NCBI RefSeq assembly: GCF_029893355.1
Contig: NZ_JARZAI010000020.1
Coordinates: 81,997-145,996, forward strand
Direction of reading: 5' to 3'
DNA length: 64,000 nucleotides
From: Kitasatospora sp. MAA4
GTDB lineage: Bacteria > Actinomycetota > Actinomycetes > Streptomycetales > Streptomycetaceae
The stretch's first letter is position 1; each line of letters begins with the position of its first letter. A program made the translations under genes and the position numbers. Positions 16,420-24,600 of this stretch are shown piece after piece. The notes under the pieces were generated by a model that had not been told where the DNA came from, made no database searches, and saw nothing but the letters and a program-made list of their open reading frames with translations.

Positions 16420-18492
16420 GTGGCACTGCTAGAAGTAATCGGCCTGCGCACCGAGATCCGGTTGAAGCGCTCGGTCGTCCACGCGTTGGACGGCATCAAC
16501 CTCAGCGTCGATGCGGGGGAAACCCTCGGCATCGTGGGCGAGTCCGGCTGCGGCAAGACCATGACCGCGATGTCGATCATGCAACTGCTGCCCAACGGCG
16601 GCACGGTGGTGGGCGGGCAGATCCGGCTGGACGGCCGCGACCTGCTCTCGCTGAGCCCCGAGGAGATGGACTCGGTCCGCGGCAACGACATCGGCATGAT
16701 CTTCCAGGACCCGACCACGTCGCTCAACCCGACGATGACCATCGGCCGGCAGATCTCCGAGTCGGTGCGGATCCACCGCGGGGCCTCCAAGAAGGAGGCG
16801 CACGAACGCGCCGTCGAGGCGCTGTCGCTGGTCGGCATGCCCAGTCCGAAACAGCGCGCGCTGGTCTACCCGCACGAGCTGTCCGGCGGCATGCGCCAGC
16901 GCGCCATGATCGCCATGGCGCTGGCCAACGAGCCGAAGCTGCTCATCGCCGACGAGCCCACGACCGCGCTGGACGTCACCATCCAGAAGCAGATCCTGGA
17001 GCTGATCGACAACCTGAAGCAGCAGCTCGGGATGGCGGTCATCCTGGTCACCCACGACCTGGGCGTGATCGCGGGCCGGGCGGACAAGATCGCCGTCATG
17101 TACGCGGGCAAGGTCGTGGAGACCACCAGCACCAGGGCGCTCTTCGCCAACCCGCGGCACCCGTACACCGAGGCGCTGTTCGCGTCGCTGCCCGAGCGCA
17201 GCGCCGAGTCCGGGGAACGGCTCTACTCGATCCCCGGCCTGCCGCCGGACCTGACGAAGCCGCCGGCCGGCTGCCGGTTCGCCGCGCGCTGCCGCTACGC
17301 CACCGACGAGTGCCGGACGTCCGAGCCGCCGCTGGCCGGGACGGTCGAGGAGCACCGCTTCGCCTGCTTCCTGCCGGTCGGCGAGCCCGTCTACCGCACC
17401 GAGGCGGCCCCCGTCGCCGCGACGGCCGTGGCCACCGAGCGGGTCCGCGTATCGCGCGACAGCACGCTGACCGAGCCGCTGCTGCGCATCGAGGGCCTGG
17501 TCAAGGACTACCCGGTGACCGCCGGCCTGGTGCTGCGCCGCAACGTCGGCTCGGTCAGCGCGGTGGCGGACGTGTCCCTGACGGTGCACCAGGGCGAGAC
17601 TGTCGGCCTGGTCGGCGAGTCCGGCTGCGGCAAGACCACCGTCGGCAAGCTCATCGTCGGCCTGGAGAAACCCACCGGCGGCAGCCTGCTCTTCCAGGAC
17701 AGGGACCTGGCGCAGGCCCCGCGGGCCGAACGCCGGCACCTGCGCCGCGACGTCCAGCTGATGTTCCAGGACTCGTACGCGGCGATGAACCCGCGCATGA
17801 TGGTGCGCTCGGTGATGCGCGAGCCGCTGGACATCCACCGGGTCGACAGCCCGGCCGAGCGCGACCGGCGGATCAGGGAGATCTTCGACCTGGTCGGCCT
17901 GCCGCTCAGCGCCCTGGACCGCTATCCGCACGAGTTCTCCGGCGGGCAGCGCCAACGCGTCGGGCTCGCCCGCGCGCTCGCGCTGCGGCCCAAGCTGATC
18001 GTCGCGGACGAGCCGGTCTCGGCGCTGGACGTGTCGATCCAGTCGCAGGTGCTGAACCTGATGCGGGACCTTCAGGGCGAGCTCGGCCTGTCGTACCTGT
18101 TCATCTCGCACGACCTGTCGGTGATCCGGTACCTGTCCGACCGGATCGGCGTGATGTACCTGGGCAAGCTGGTGGAGATCGGCCCGGCGGAGTCGGTGTA
18201 CGCCAACCCGGTGCACCACTACACCCGCGGCCTGCTCGACACCATCCCGGTGGCCGACCCGGCGGTGGAGGCGGCCAAGAGCAGCCAGGGCATCGCCGGG
18301 GAACTGCCCTCCGCGATCGACCCGCCCTCCGGCTGCCGGTTCCGCACCCGCTGCCCGGCCGCGCAGGAGATCTGCGCCAGGGTCGAGCCCAAGCTCGCGC
18401 CGTACGGTCCCGACAACCACCTCGCGGCCTGCCACCTGCCGCTGCGGCCCGCCGCGGCGGCCGCCCAGGAGGTGGCGCCGGCCCTGGTGTGA
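16420..18492 (+). CDS. Fused double ATPase of the oligopeptide ABC importer (DppD-DppF)
   Basis: A 690-residue protein joining two ABC ATPases that are separate in many bacteria. Domain 1 (about 1-330) has Walker A G-E-S-G-C-G-K-T, signature L-S-G-G-M-R-Q-R and Walker B L-L-I-A-D-E-P, and ends in the oligopeptide C-terminal Cys-rich segment C-R-F-A-A-R-C-R-Y. Domain 2 (about 355-675) repeats this with G-E-S-G-C-G-K-T-T, F-S-G-G-Q-R-Q-R, V-A-D-E-P-V-S-A-L-D and C-R-F-R-T-R-C. The paired Cys motifs in Dpp/Opp ATPases are known to hold an Fe-S centre in some members. It starts at GTG 16420, four bases after the permease, and energises uptake. Confidence 0.95.
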   Translation: MALLEVIGLRTEIRLKRSVVHALDGINLSVDAGETLGIVGESGCGKTMTAMSIMQLLPNGGTVVGGQIRLDGRDLLSLSPEEMDSVRGNDIGMIFQDPTTSLNPTMTIGRQISESVRIHRGASKKEAHERAVEALSLVGMPSPKQRALVYPHELSGGMRQRAMIAMALANEPKLLIADEPTTALDVTIQKQILELIDNLKQQLGMAVILVTHDLGVIAGRADKIAVMYAGKVVETTSTRALFANPRHPYTEALFASLPERSAESGERLYSIPGLPPDLTKPPAGCRFAARCRYATDECRTSEPPLAGTVEEHRFACFLPVGEPVYRTEAAPVAATAVATERVRVSRDSTLTEPLLRIEGLVKDYPVTAGLVLRRNVGSVSAVADVSLTVHQGETVGLVGESGCGKTTVGKLIVGLEKPTGGSLLFQDRDLAQAPRAERRHLRRDVQLMFQDSYAAMNPRMMVRSVMREPLDIHRVDSPAERDRRIREIFDLVGLPLSALDRYPHEFSGGQRQRVGLARALALRPKLIVADEPVSALDVSIQSQVLNLMRDLQGELGLSYLFISHDLSVIRYLSDRIGVMYLGKLVEIGPAESVYANPVHHYTRGLLDTIPVADPAVEAAKSSQGIAGELPSAIDPPSGCRFRTRCPAAQEICARVEPKLAPYGPDNHLAACHLPLRPAAAAAQEVAPALV

Positions 18493-18504
18493 CGCACGGG
18501 TACG

Positions 18505-18544
18505 CGTGTTCCGGCCGCCGCGAGGTGTCGGCGGCCGGAACACG
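18505..18544 (+). terminator. Terminator of the oligopeptide importer operon
   Basis: A 16-base-pair perfect stem (18505-18520 with 18529-18544) and an 8-base loop lie 12 bases after the ATPase stop. There is no U tract, as is usual in this GC range. Confidence 0.85.
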
Positions 18545-18595
18545 GGCCAGGATGATCGGTGACAGGCTCAAGACTTCTGCACCGGGAGGTGGCCC

Positions 18596-19513
18596 GTGAA
18601 CACCGTGGCGGCTGTGCTGTTCGCCCTGCTGACCACCCTCAGCAACGCGCTGGCGACCGTGCTCCAGCGCAAGGCCGCCCGCCGGGTGCCGGACGCCGAC
18701 GGTCTGCGGTGGAGCCTGATCACCCGGCTGGTACACCAGCGGGTCTGGCTGGCCGGCATCGCGGCGGTCGGCGCGGCGGCCTGCTTCCAGGCGCTGGCGC
18801 TGGCCAACGGACCGCTCTCGGTGGTGCAGCCGGTCTTCGTGCTGGAGCTCCCGGCGGCGCTGCTGCTCGCCGGGGTGATCCTGCACCGCAGGCTGCCCTC
18901 CGAGGTGTGGCGGGCGACGGCCTGCATCACCGCAGGCCTGGGGGTCGCGCTCTGGGCCGCCTCGCCGAGCGAGGGCCACGCCGCCGACGCGGTGCCGGCC
19001 GGCCGCTGGCTGCTGGTGCTGGTCTGCTGCCTGTCGACGGCGGCCGCGCTCACCGCCCTCGCGGCGGCGCGCGGGCCCGGAGCCGTCCGGGCGGCGAGCC
19101 TGGGGATGGCCGCGGCGGTCTGCTACGCGCTGACCGCGGCGCTGCTCAAGACCTCGGCGCTGCGCTGGGAGGCGGACGGCGCGGCCGGATTCTTCACCGC
19201 CTGGCAGACGTACGGCTTCGCCGCGGTGGGCGTGGCGGCGCTGTTCCTGCTGCAGAACGCGTTGCAGTCCGGGTCGCTGGTCTTCTCCCAGCCCGCGCTG
19301 ACCCTGGGCGACGCCGGCACCAGCATCGCGCTGGGCGTGGTCCTGTACGGCGAGCGGATCCGCGGCGGCTGGTGGGCCGCGGTGGAGCTGGCCGGCGCGG
19401 GCCTGATCCTGGCCGGTCTGGTGCTGCTCAGCCGCTCCCCACTGGCCCACGAGCTGACCGCGCCGGATCCGCAGGCCGAGGCGGCGCGGCCGCAGCCGGC
19501 CAACAACCACTGA
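18596..19513 (+). CDS. DMT-family membrane transporter
   Basis: A 305-residue protein with about nine to ten hydrophobic segments and two EamA-like halves. It opens with V-L-F-A-L-L-T-T-L-S-N-A-L-A-T-V-L-Q-R-K-A-A, typical of the actinobacterial DMT group often annotated as Mg-transporter-like or simply DMT. A GGGAGG site lies five bases before the GTG start. The substrate is unknown. It stands alone between the importer terminator and the glucose-6-phosphate dehydrogenase gene, 72 bases upstream of the latter. Confidence 0.85.
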   Translation: MNTVAAVLFALLTTLSNALATVLQRKAARRVPDADGLRWSLITRLVHQRVWLAGIAAVGAAACFQALALANGPLSVVQPVFVLELPAALLLAGVILHRRLPSEVWRATACITAGLGVALWAASPSEGHAADAVPAGRWLLVLVCCLSTAAALTALAAARGPGAVRAASLGMAAAVCYALTAALLKTSALRWEADGAAGFFTAWQTYGFAAVGVAALFLLQNALQSGSLVFSQPALTLGDAGTSIALGVVLYGERIRGGWWAAVELAGAGLILAGLVLLSRSPLAHELTAPDPQAEAARPQPANNH

Positions 19514-19585
19514 GCGCGCGGGCTGCCGGCAGGTACCGCACGATGGGAGGGCGGGGCCGAACGGCGGAAGGGCCAGGCAGCCACC

Positions 19586-21049
19586 ATGTCCGACGACAAC
19601 GCACGCCCGGCCGCAGACGCCCGTCCCGACGACCATGTGATCGTCCTGTTCGGCGCGACCGGTGACCTCGCCCGCCGCAAGCTGCTGCCCGGGCTGTTCC
19701 ACCTCGCCCGGGCCGGCCTGCTGCCCGCCCGCTACCGGATCGTCGGCTCGGCGCCGGCGCAGTTCGCGCTGACCGACGAGGAGTTCCGCCGGCACGCCCG
19801 CCAGGCGGTGCAGGAGTTCGGCCTCAGCGCGCCGGACGGCACGGCCTGGCACGCTTTCGAGGCCGCGCTGAGCTTCGGCGCCGCCGACCCCGAGGACCCG
19901 CGGCCGCTGCTGGACGCCGTCCGGCACGCCGAACAGGCGCTGGGGGGCGAGCCGCGGCGGCTCTGCCACCTGGCGGTGCCGCCGGACGCCTTCCGCTCGG
20001 TGATCGCGATGCTCGGCGACAGCGGGCTCGCCGAGCGCGCCCGGGTGATCGTCGAGAAGCCGTTCGGTACCGACCTGGCCTCGGCCCGGGCGCTCAACAA
20101 CGCGGTGCACGCCGTCTTCGGGGAGGACCGGGTCTTTCGGATCGACCACTTCCTCGGCAAGGAGTCGGTGGACAACATCCTGGCGCTGCGCTTCGCCAAC
20201 GGGCTCTTCGAACCGGTCTGGAACCGCTATCACATCAGCCACGTTCAGATCGACGTCCCCGAGACGATCGGGATCGAGGGGCGCGCGCAGTTCTTCGAAC
20301 AGACCGGCACCTACCGGGACATGATCGTCACCCACCTGTTCCAGCTGCTCGGCTTCGTCGCGATGGAACCGCCGACCTCGCTCGCCGCCAAGCCGCTGCG
20401 CGACGAGACCGCGAAGGTCTTCGAGGCTCTCGAACCGATCGACATCGCCCAGGTGGTGCGCGGGCAGTACACCGGCTACCGCCAGGAGCCCGGCGTCGAC
20501 CCGGCGTCGCAGACCGAGACCTTCGTCGCGCTGCGCGCCATGGTCGACAACTGGCGCTGGGCCGGAGTCCCCTTCCACCTGCGGTCGGGGAAGTCGATGG
20601 GCCAGCGCCGCCAGGTCGTCACGCTGCACTTCCGCAAGCCGCCGCTGCGGATGTTCCCCAACTCCCTGGTCGGCCCGCACGCCCAGCGGCGCAACGCCCT
20701 GGTGATCGACTTCGACGACCCCGGCTGGATCAGCGTCCGCTTCCTGGCCAAGGAGCCCGGCCCCGCCATGGACCTGGGCGCCGCCGAGATGACCTTCCGC
20801 TACGCCGACTCCTTCCGCAGCCGGCACGGCCTGGAGGGCTACGAACGACTGCTGCTGGACGCGATGCTCGGCAACCAGTCGCTGTTCACCCGCTCCGACG
20901 GGATCGAGCGCCTGTGGGAGATCTCCGCCCCGCTGCTCGACAACCCACCGCCCGTCCAGCCCTACCCGCAAGGAAGTTGGGGCCCCGAGGCGATCCGCGA
21001 CCAGATCGCCCCGCACCACTGGTACCTCCCGGACGGCCACCAGGGGTAG
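19586..21049 (+). CDS. zwf: Glucose-6-phosphate 1-dehydrogenase
   Basis: A 487-residue protein, the usual length. The NADP-binding loop is F-G-A-T-G-D-L-A-R-R-K-L, the active site is R-I-D-H-F-L-G-K-E (catalytic His and substrate Lys), and E-K-P-F-G-T-D supports substrate binding. It oxidises glucose 6-phosphate to 6-phosphogluconolactone, making NADPH for the oxidative pentose phosphate pathway. It is not next to 6-phosphogluconolactonase, opcA or transaldolase, the usual neighbours of the main streptomycete zwf genes, so it is probably an additional copy. Confidence 0.95.
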   Translation: MSDDNARPAADARPDDHVIVLFGATGDLARRKLLPGLFHLARAGLLPARYRIVGSAPAQFALTDEEFRRHARQAVQEFGLSAPDGTAWHAFEAALSFGAADPEDPRPLLDAVRHAEQALGGEPRRLCHLAVPPDAFRSVIAMLGDSGLAERARVIVEKPFGTDLASARALNNAVHAVFGEDRVFRIDHFLGKESVDNILALRFANGLFEPVWNRYHISHVQIDVPETIGIEGRAQFFEQTGTYRDMIVTHLFQLLGFVAMEPPTSLAAKPLRDETAKVFEALEPIDIAQVVRGQYTGYRQEPGVDPASQTETFVALRAMVDNWRWAGVPFHLRSGKSMGQRRQVVTLHFRKPPLRMFPNSLVGPHAQRRNALVIDFDDPGWISVRFLAKEPGPAMDLGAAEMTFRYADSFRSRHGLEGYERLLLDAMLGNQSLFTRSDGIERLWEISAPLLDNPPPVQPYPQGSWGPEAIRDQIAPHHWYLPDGHQG

Positions 21050-21070
21050 CCGTCCGGGGGGCTGCGCTCG

Positions 21071-22195
21071 TCAGAACGCGACGATGCCCTCGCCGCCGAC
21101 CGCGTCGGGCACGGTCACCGAGTCCAGCGCGGTGAGCGAACCGTCGGCGTTGACCTGGAACTCGTCAACGATTCCGGCCGCGCCGGTCTGGACATAGAGG
21201 AAGCGGCCGTCCTCGGAGGCCGCGGAGTCGACGGTGCCCGGGTGGGTTGCGGTGTTCCCCAGCGGCTCAAGCACGCCGCGGTCGCCGATCCGGAAGCCGC
21301 TGACCGTCCCGCTGCCCGCGTTGGAGGCGTAGACGGTGCGTCCGATCAGGGTGTCCCAGCAGGTGGCCGCCTGGCCGGTGAGCGCGGCGCCCGACTGGGT
21401 GGCGGTGCCGTCCGGGTTGACCATCACCGTCGCGACCGCGTTCGGTCCGGCCTGGGTGACCAGCAGGTGCGGGCCGTGCTGGACGAAGCCGAAGGGCACC
21501 GCTCCGGGCTGCACGGTGACCACCGGGGCGTCCGCGGGTGCGCCCTCGTGGTCGAGCGCGAAGACCAGCAGGCTGTTGCCGTTGGCCTTGGTGGTCACGA
21601 CCAGCTGCGAGCCGTCCGCGGCGAACCCGACCTGGCCCGGGGTGTTGGTGAACTGCGGTGTGGCGTTCGGGTCCAGGCCCAGGCAGCGGTTCCAGTCGGT
21701 GCGCGGGCTCAGCCGGCGGTCGTGGACGGTGAAGCCCTGGATCGAGCCGCCGTCCAGCGCGTTCAGCACGTAGACGGTGTCCTCGTGCACGGCGACGCTG
21801 ACCGGGAACCGGCCGCCGGAGCCGATGACCTGACGCTTCATCAGGTGCTCGCCGTCGACCGAGAAGACGGTGACGGTGTCGCTGCCGGCGTTCACCGCGT
21901 ACAGCAGCGCATGGCGGGCGTCGTAGGTCAGCGACCCCTGCGAGGCCAGGTGGTCGACGACCGAGCCGTCCAGCACGCCGCCGAGGCCGCCGGTGTCGTA
22001 GCTGCCGGCGGCGGTCAACCGCCCGTCGTCCCCTCGGTGATAGGCGATGATCCGGTTGCCCGCGGGGTTGTCGGTCTGGACGAACACGGCGTGCCGGGCG
22101 CCGTGGTGATCGGCGGCGCCCGCCGCCGGGGCGAGGGCGGCGGTCGTCGCGAGCGCGGTCGCGGCGACGATTCCGAGTCGGGTGAGTGTCTGCAC
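21071..22195 (-). CDS. Secreted lactonase-like beta-propeller protein
   Basis: A 374-residue precursor. I chose GTG 22195 because AGGAGG lies nine bases upstream and the protein then opens with a good signal peptide (L-G-I-V-A-A-T-A-L-A-T-T-A-A-L-A-P-A-A-G-A). The mature part is a seven-bladed propeller like 6-phosphogluconolactonase-type lactonases, with repeated Y-A-V-N-A-G-S-D-T-V-T-V-F-S-like blades (Y-A-S-N-A-G-S-G-T-V-S-G-F; F-L-Y-V-Q-T). A secreted form probably does not serve the pentose pathway, and its substrate is unknown. It is divergent from another secreted propeller, 140 bases apart. Confidence 0.85.
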   Translation of the reverse strand: MQTLTRLGIVAATALATTAALAPAAGAADHHGARHAVFVQTDNPAGNRIIAYHRGDDGRLTAAGSYDTGGLGGVLDGSVVDHLASQGSLTYDARHALLYAVNAGSDTVTVFSVDGEHLMKRQVIGSGGRFPVSVAVHEDTVYVLNALDGGSIQGFTVHDRRLSPRTDWNRCLGLDPNATPQFTNTPGQVGFAADGSQLVVTTKANGNSLLVFALDHEGAPADAPVVTVQPGAVPFGFVQHGPHLLVTQAGPNAVATVMVNPDGTATQSGAALTGQAATCWDTLIGRTVYASNAGSGTVSGFRIGDRGVLEPLGNTATHPGTVDSAASEDGRFLYVQTGAAGIVDEFQVNADGSLTALDSVTVPDAVGGEGIVAF

Positions 22196-22335
22196 GGGGA
22201 GCGGCCTCCTGGGGCGATGAGAGGGAACCGGCGCGGACACGACGCGCTGTGGCTGCGTCAGATCGCTGCGCCTGGATGTCAATGTATAGGACGGTATGTC
22301 CCAAATGTTCGAGCCCCACCAGGAGGAAGCAGAGT
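22196..22335. promoter_or_regulatory. Divergent promoter region of two secreted propeller genes
   Basis: A 140-base gap. At 22277-22282 the minus strand reads TTGACA, a good -35 for the lactonase-like gene, although no clear -10 follows. GGAC-GGTAT-GTCC at 22289-22301 is a small inverted repeat. AGGAGG 22321-22326 is the ribosome site of the plus-strand gene and sets its start. Confidence 0.4.
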
Positions 22336-23469
22336 ATGAGAAGACGACTCAGCACGACCCTCGCCACCACCGCCTCACTGGCCGTCACCCTCTCGGCGGG
22401 CCTGGCCTGCGCCCCCTCAGCGCACGCCCGCGGGCCCTTCGTCGGCCCGCTGAACACGGTCTCCACGATCGCGTCCACCGTGCCGTCGAACGGCGACCAG
22501 AACCCGTACGGCACCGCAGTGGTCCCGGAGAGCATCGGCGACCTGCACAAGGGCGAGGTACTGGTCAGCAACTTCAACAACGCGCAGAACCAGCAGGGCA
22601 CCGGCACCACCCTGATGCAGATCGCCCGCAACGGCACCGTGCACCAGTTCGCGCAGATCGACCCGGCCCACCTCCCCGGCCCGTGCCCGGGCGGCGTCGG
22701 CCTGACCACCGCGCTCTCCGTGCTGCCCGGCGGCTGGGTGGTGGTCGGCAGCCTGCCCACCTCGGACGGGACGTCCGCCACCGCGCAGGCCGGCTGCCTG
22801 CTGGTGCTGGACAGCCACGGCACGGTCCGCGAGACGCTGTCCGGCAACGGCATCAACGGCCCGTGGGACATGACCGCGGCCAGTGACGAGCACGGCAGCG
22901 ACCTCTTCGTCACCAACGTGCTCAACGACACGGTGGCCGGCGGCGGGAGCGTCGTGAACGAGGGGACGGTGCTGCGCCTGCGGCTCTCCCGGGGCCACGA
23001 CGACCAGCCGCCGCGTCTGGAGTCGACCACCGAGATCGGCTCCGGCTTCGGCGAGCACACCGACCCGGCCGCCCTGGTGGTCGGGCCGACCGGCGTCGGG
23101 CTCTCCCGCGAGGGCACGCTCTACGTGGCCGACACCGTGGGCAACCGGATCACCGCGATCCCCGACGCCCTGCACCGCTCCCACTCGGCCGGCACCGGAC
23201 GGGAGGTCAGCTGCGACAACAGCCTGAACAGCCCGCTCGGCCTGGCGGTCGCGCCGGACGGCGACATCCTCACCGTCAACGCCGGCGACGGCAACCTGGT
23301 GGAGACCACCCCCGCCGGCCACCAGATCGCGGTGCGCACCCTCGACTCCACCGGCACCCCGCCCGGCGCCGGCAACCTCTTCGGCCTGGCCGTGGCCCCC
23401 GACGAGCGCGCGGTCTACTTCGTGGACGACGCGCCCACCGCCAACACGCTCAACCTGCTCCACAACTAG
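22336..23469 (+). CDS. Secreted NHL-repeat/SMP-30-like beta-propeller protein
   Basis: A 377-residue precursor from ATG 22336, nine bases after a perfect AGGAGG. The signal peptide (T-L-A-T-T-A-S-L-A-V-T-L-S-A-G-L-A) ends near S-A-H-A. The mature protein has repeated blade motifs (S-E-G/R-E-G-T-L-Y-V-A-D-T-V-G-N-R-I-T-A-I, P-L-G-L-A-V-A-P-D-G-D-I-L-T-V-N, L-F-G-L-A-V-A-P-D-E-R-A-V-Y-F-V-D-D), typical of NHL or SMP-30 propellers. Two Cys pairs could form disulfides outside the cell. Function is unknown. It is divergent from the lactonase-like propeller and ends in a strong terminator. Confidence 0.85.
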   Translation: MRRRLSTTLATTASLAVTLSAGLACAPSAHARGPFVGPLNTVSTIASTVPSNGDQNPYGTAVVPESIGDLHKGEVLVSNFNNAQNQQGTGTTLMQIARNGTVHQFAQIDPAHLPGPCPGGVGLTTALSVLPGGWVVVGSLPTSDGTSATAQAGCLLVLDSHGTVRETLSGNGINGPWDMTAASDEHGSDLFVTNVLNDTVAGGGSVVNEGTVLRLRLSRGHDDQPPRLESTTEIGSGFGEHTDPAALVVGPTGVGLSREGTLYVADTVGNRITAIPDALHRSHSAGTGREVSCDNSLNSPLGLAVAPDGDILTVNAGDGNLVETTPAGHQIAVRTLDSTGTPPGAGNLFGLAVAPDERAVYFVDDAPTANTLNLLHN

Positions 23470-23481
23470 TCGCCGCGCAGC

Positions 23482-23518
23482 CTTCGGCCGCACCCCCCGG
23501 TGGGGGGTGCGGCCGAAG
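23482..23518 (+). terminator. Terminator after the NHL-repeat gene
   Basis: A perfect 17-base-pair stem (23482-23498 with 23502-23518) has a 3-base loop, 12 bases after the stop codon. Confidence 0.88.
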
Positions 23519-23542
23519 CGCTCGGGCGTGCGGAGGTTGGCC

Positions 23543-23575
23543 GGCGGCCCCGCTCTCGGGGTGGTGGGGGCCGCC
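23543..23575 (-). terminator. Possible terminator of the lipid kinase gene
   Basis: A 9-base inverted repeat (23543-23551 with 23567-23575) has a 15-base loop. It lies about 105 bases beyond the minus-strand kinase stop at 23680, so it could end that transcript. It is weaker than its neighbour. Confidence 0.4.
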
Positions 23576-23679
23576 GTGTCCGGAATGCTAGCCCGGCGCC
23601 GGAGCGCTGAGAAGGGCTTTGACCAGCGGGTTTCCCGTCACGGACATGCCACACAACGCTACGGGCGGCGTTTCGGGAC

Positions 23680-24600
23680 TCAGGCCGGAACGAGGATCCC
23701 CAGCGCCCCCGGCAGGACCCGGACGTCGGCCGGCAGCGGCCCGGCGCAGTCGCCGTCCGCGTAGGCGTTGATGCCCGCGGACTCGATCCGCAGCGAGGCG
23801 GTGCGGTAGGTCGCGACCTCGGAGCGCCGCACGTGGGTGCCGCGGAAGACGGTCGGGAAGAACCGCACCAGCGTGCGCCGGGGCATCGCGCGCACCAGGG
23901 TGAGGTCCAGCAGCCCGTCCGCGTGGTCGGCGCCCGGGCAGATCGCCATCCCGCCGCCGTAGCTGCGGGTGTTGCCGACCGCGGCGAGGGTCAGCGGCTC
24001 CTCGACGACCGTCCCGTCCGCCAGCACCAGGCGGAACGGCAGCGGGCGCAGGCCCGCCAACTCGACCAGCATGGCGAGGTTGTAGCGCATCCGCCCGCGC
24101 GGCCAGGTCAGCCGGTTGGCGCGGTCGCTGACCAGCGAGTCGAAGCCGGCGGCGAGCACCGAGCCGAAGTAGCGGGTGCTGCCGTCGGCGGCGTCGATCC
24201 GGCCGACGTCCACCGTCAGCACCTGGCCGTCGGCGATCACGTCGGCCGCCGCCTCCGGGTTCTTCAGCGGCAGGCCGTACTCGCGGGCGTGGTCGTTGCC
24301 GGTGCCGGCGGGTATCACGCCGAGCGCGACATCGGTGCCGGTCAGCGCCTGGAGGGCGAGCGCGATCATGCCGTCGCCGCCGGCCACCACCAGCGCGTCC
24401 ACGCCGTTGTCGACGGCCTCGCGCGCCAGCCGGGCGGCGTCCTGCGGGTCACTGCCGGCCACCGCCTGGACCTGGACGCCGCGCTCGCGCAGCCGGGCGG
24501 CGGCGCGGGCGGCGGCCCGGTCGGCATGGCCGCTGCCGGCGGCCGGGTTGCTCAGCAGCACGACGGACGCGATCGGCCGCCGGACCGGCGCGGCGGTCAC
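23680..24600 (-). CDS. Diacylglycerol kinase-family lipid kinase
   Basis: A 306-residue DAGK_cat protein. It shows L-L-S-N-P-A-A-G-S-G at the nucleotide end, V-V-A-G-G-D-G-M-I as the G-G-D-G catalytic motif, and V-I-P-A-G-T-G-N-D-H-A-R, all invariant in DgkB/YegS-type kinases. It would phosphorylate diacylglycerol or another lipid using ATP at the membrane face. The start GTG 24600 overlaps the stop of the preceding FAD enzyme gene (GTGA), so the two are co-translated. Its presence beside an alkyl-DHAP-synthase-like enzyme points to glycerolipid metabolism. Confidence 0.92.
   Translation of the reverse strand: MTAAPVRRPIASVVLLSNPAAGSGHADRAAARAAARLRERGVQVQAVAGSDPQDAARLAREAVDNGVDALVVAGGDGMIALALQALTGTDVALGVIPAGTGNDHAREYGLPLKNPEAAADVIADGQVLTVDVGRIDAADGSTRYFGSVLAAGFDSLVSDRANRLTWPRGRMRYNLAMLVELAGLRPLPFRLVLADGTVVEEPLTLAAVGNTRSYGGGMAICPGADHADGLLDLTLVRAMPRRTLVRFFPTVFRGTHVRRSEVATYRTASLRIESAGINAYADGDCAGPLPADVRVLPGALGILVPA

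Noticed and set aside
18101..21040. A 979-codon open frame on the minus strand antisense to the DMT and zwf genes
   Set aside because: No recognised motif, atypical residue use, and it crosses a clear terminator at 18505-18544.
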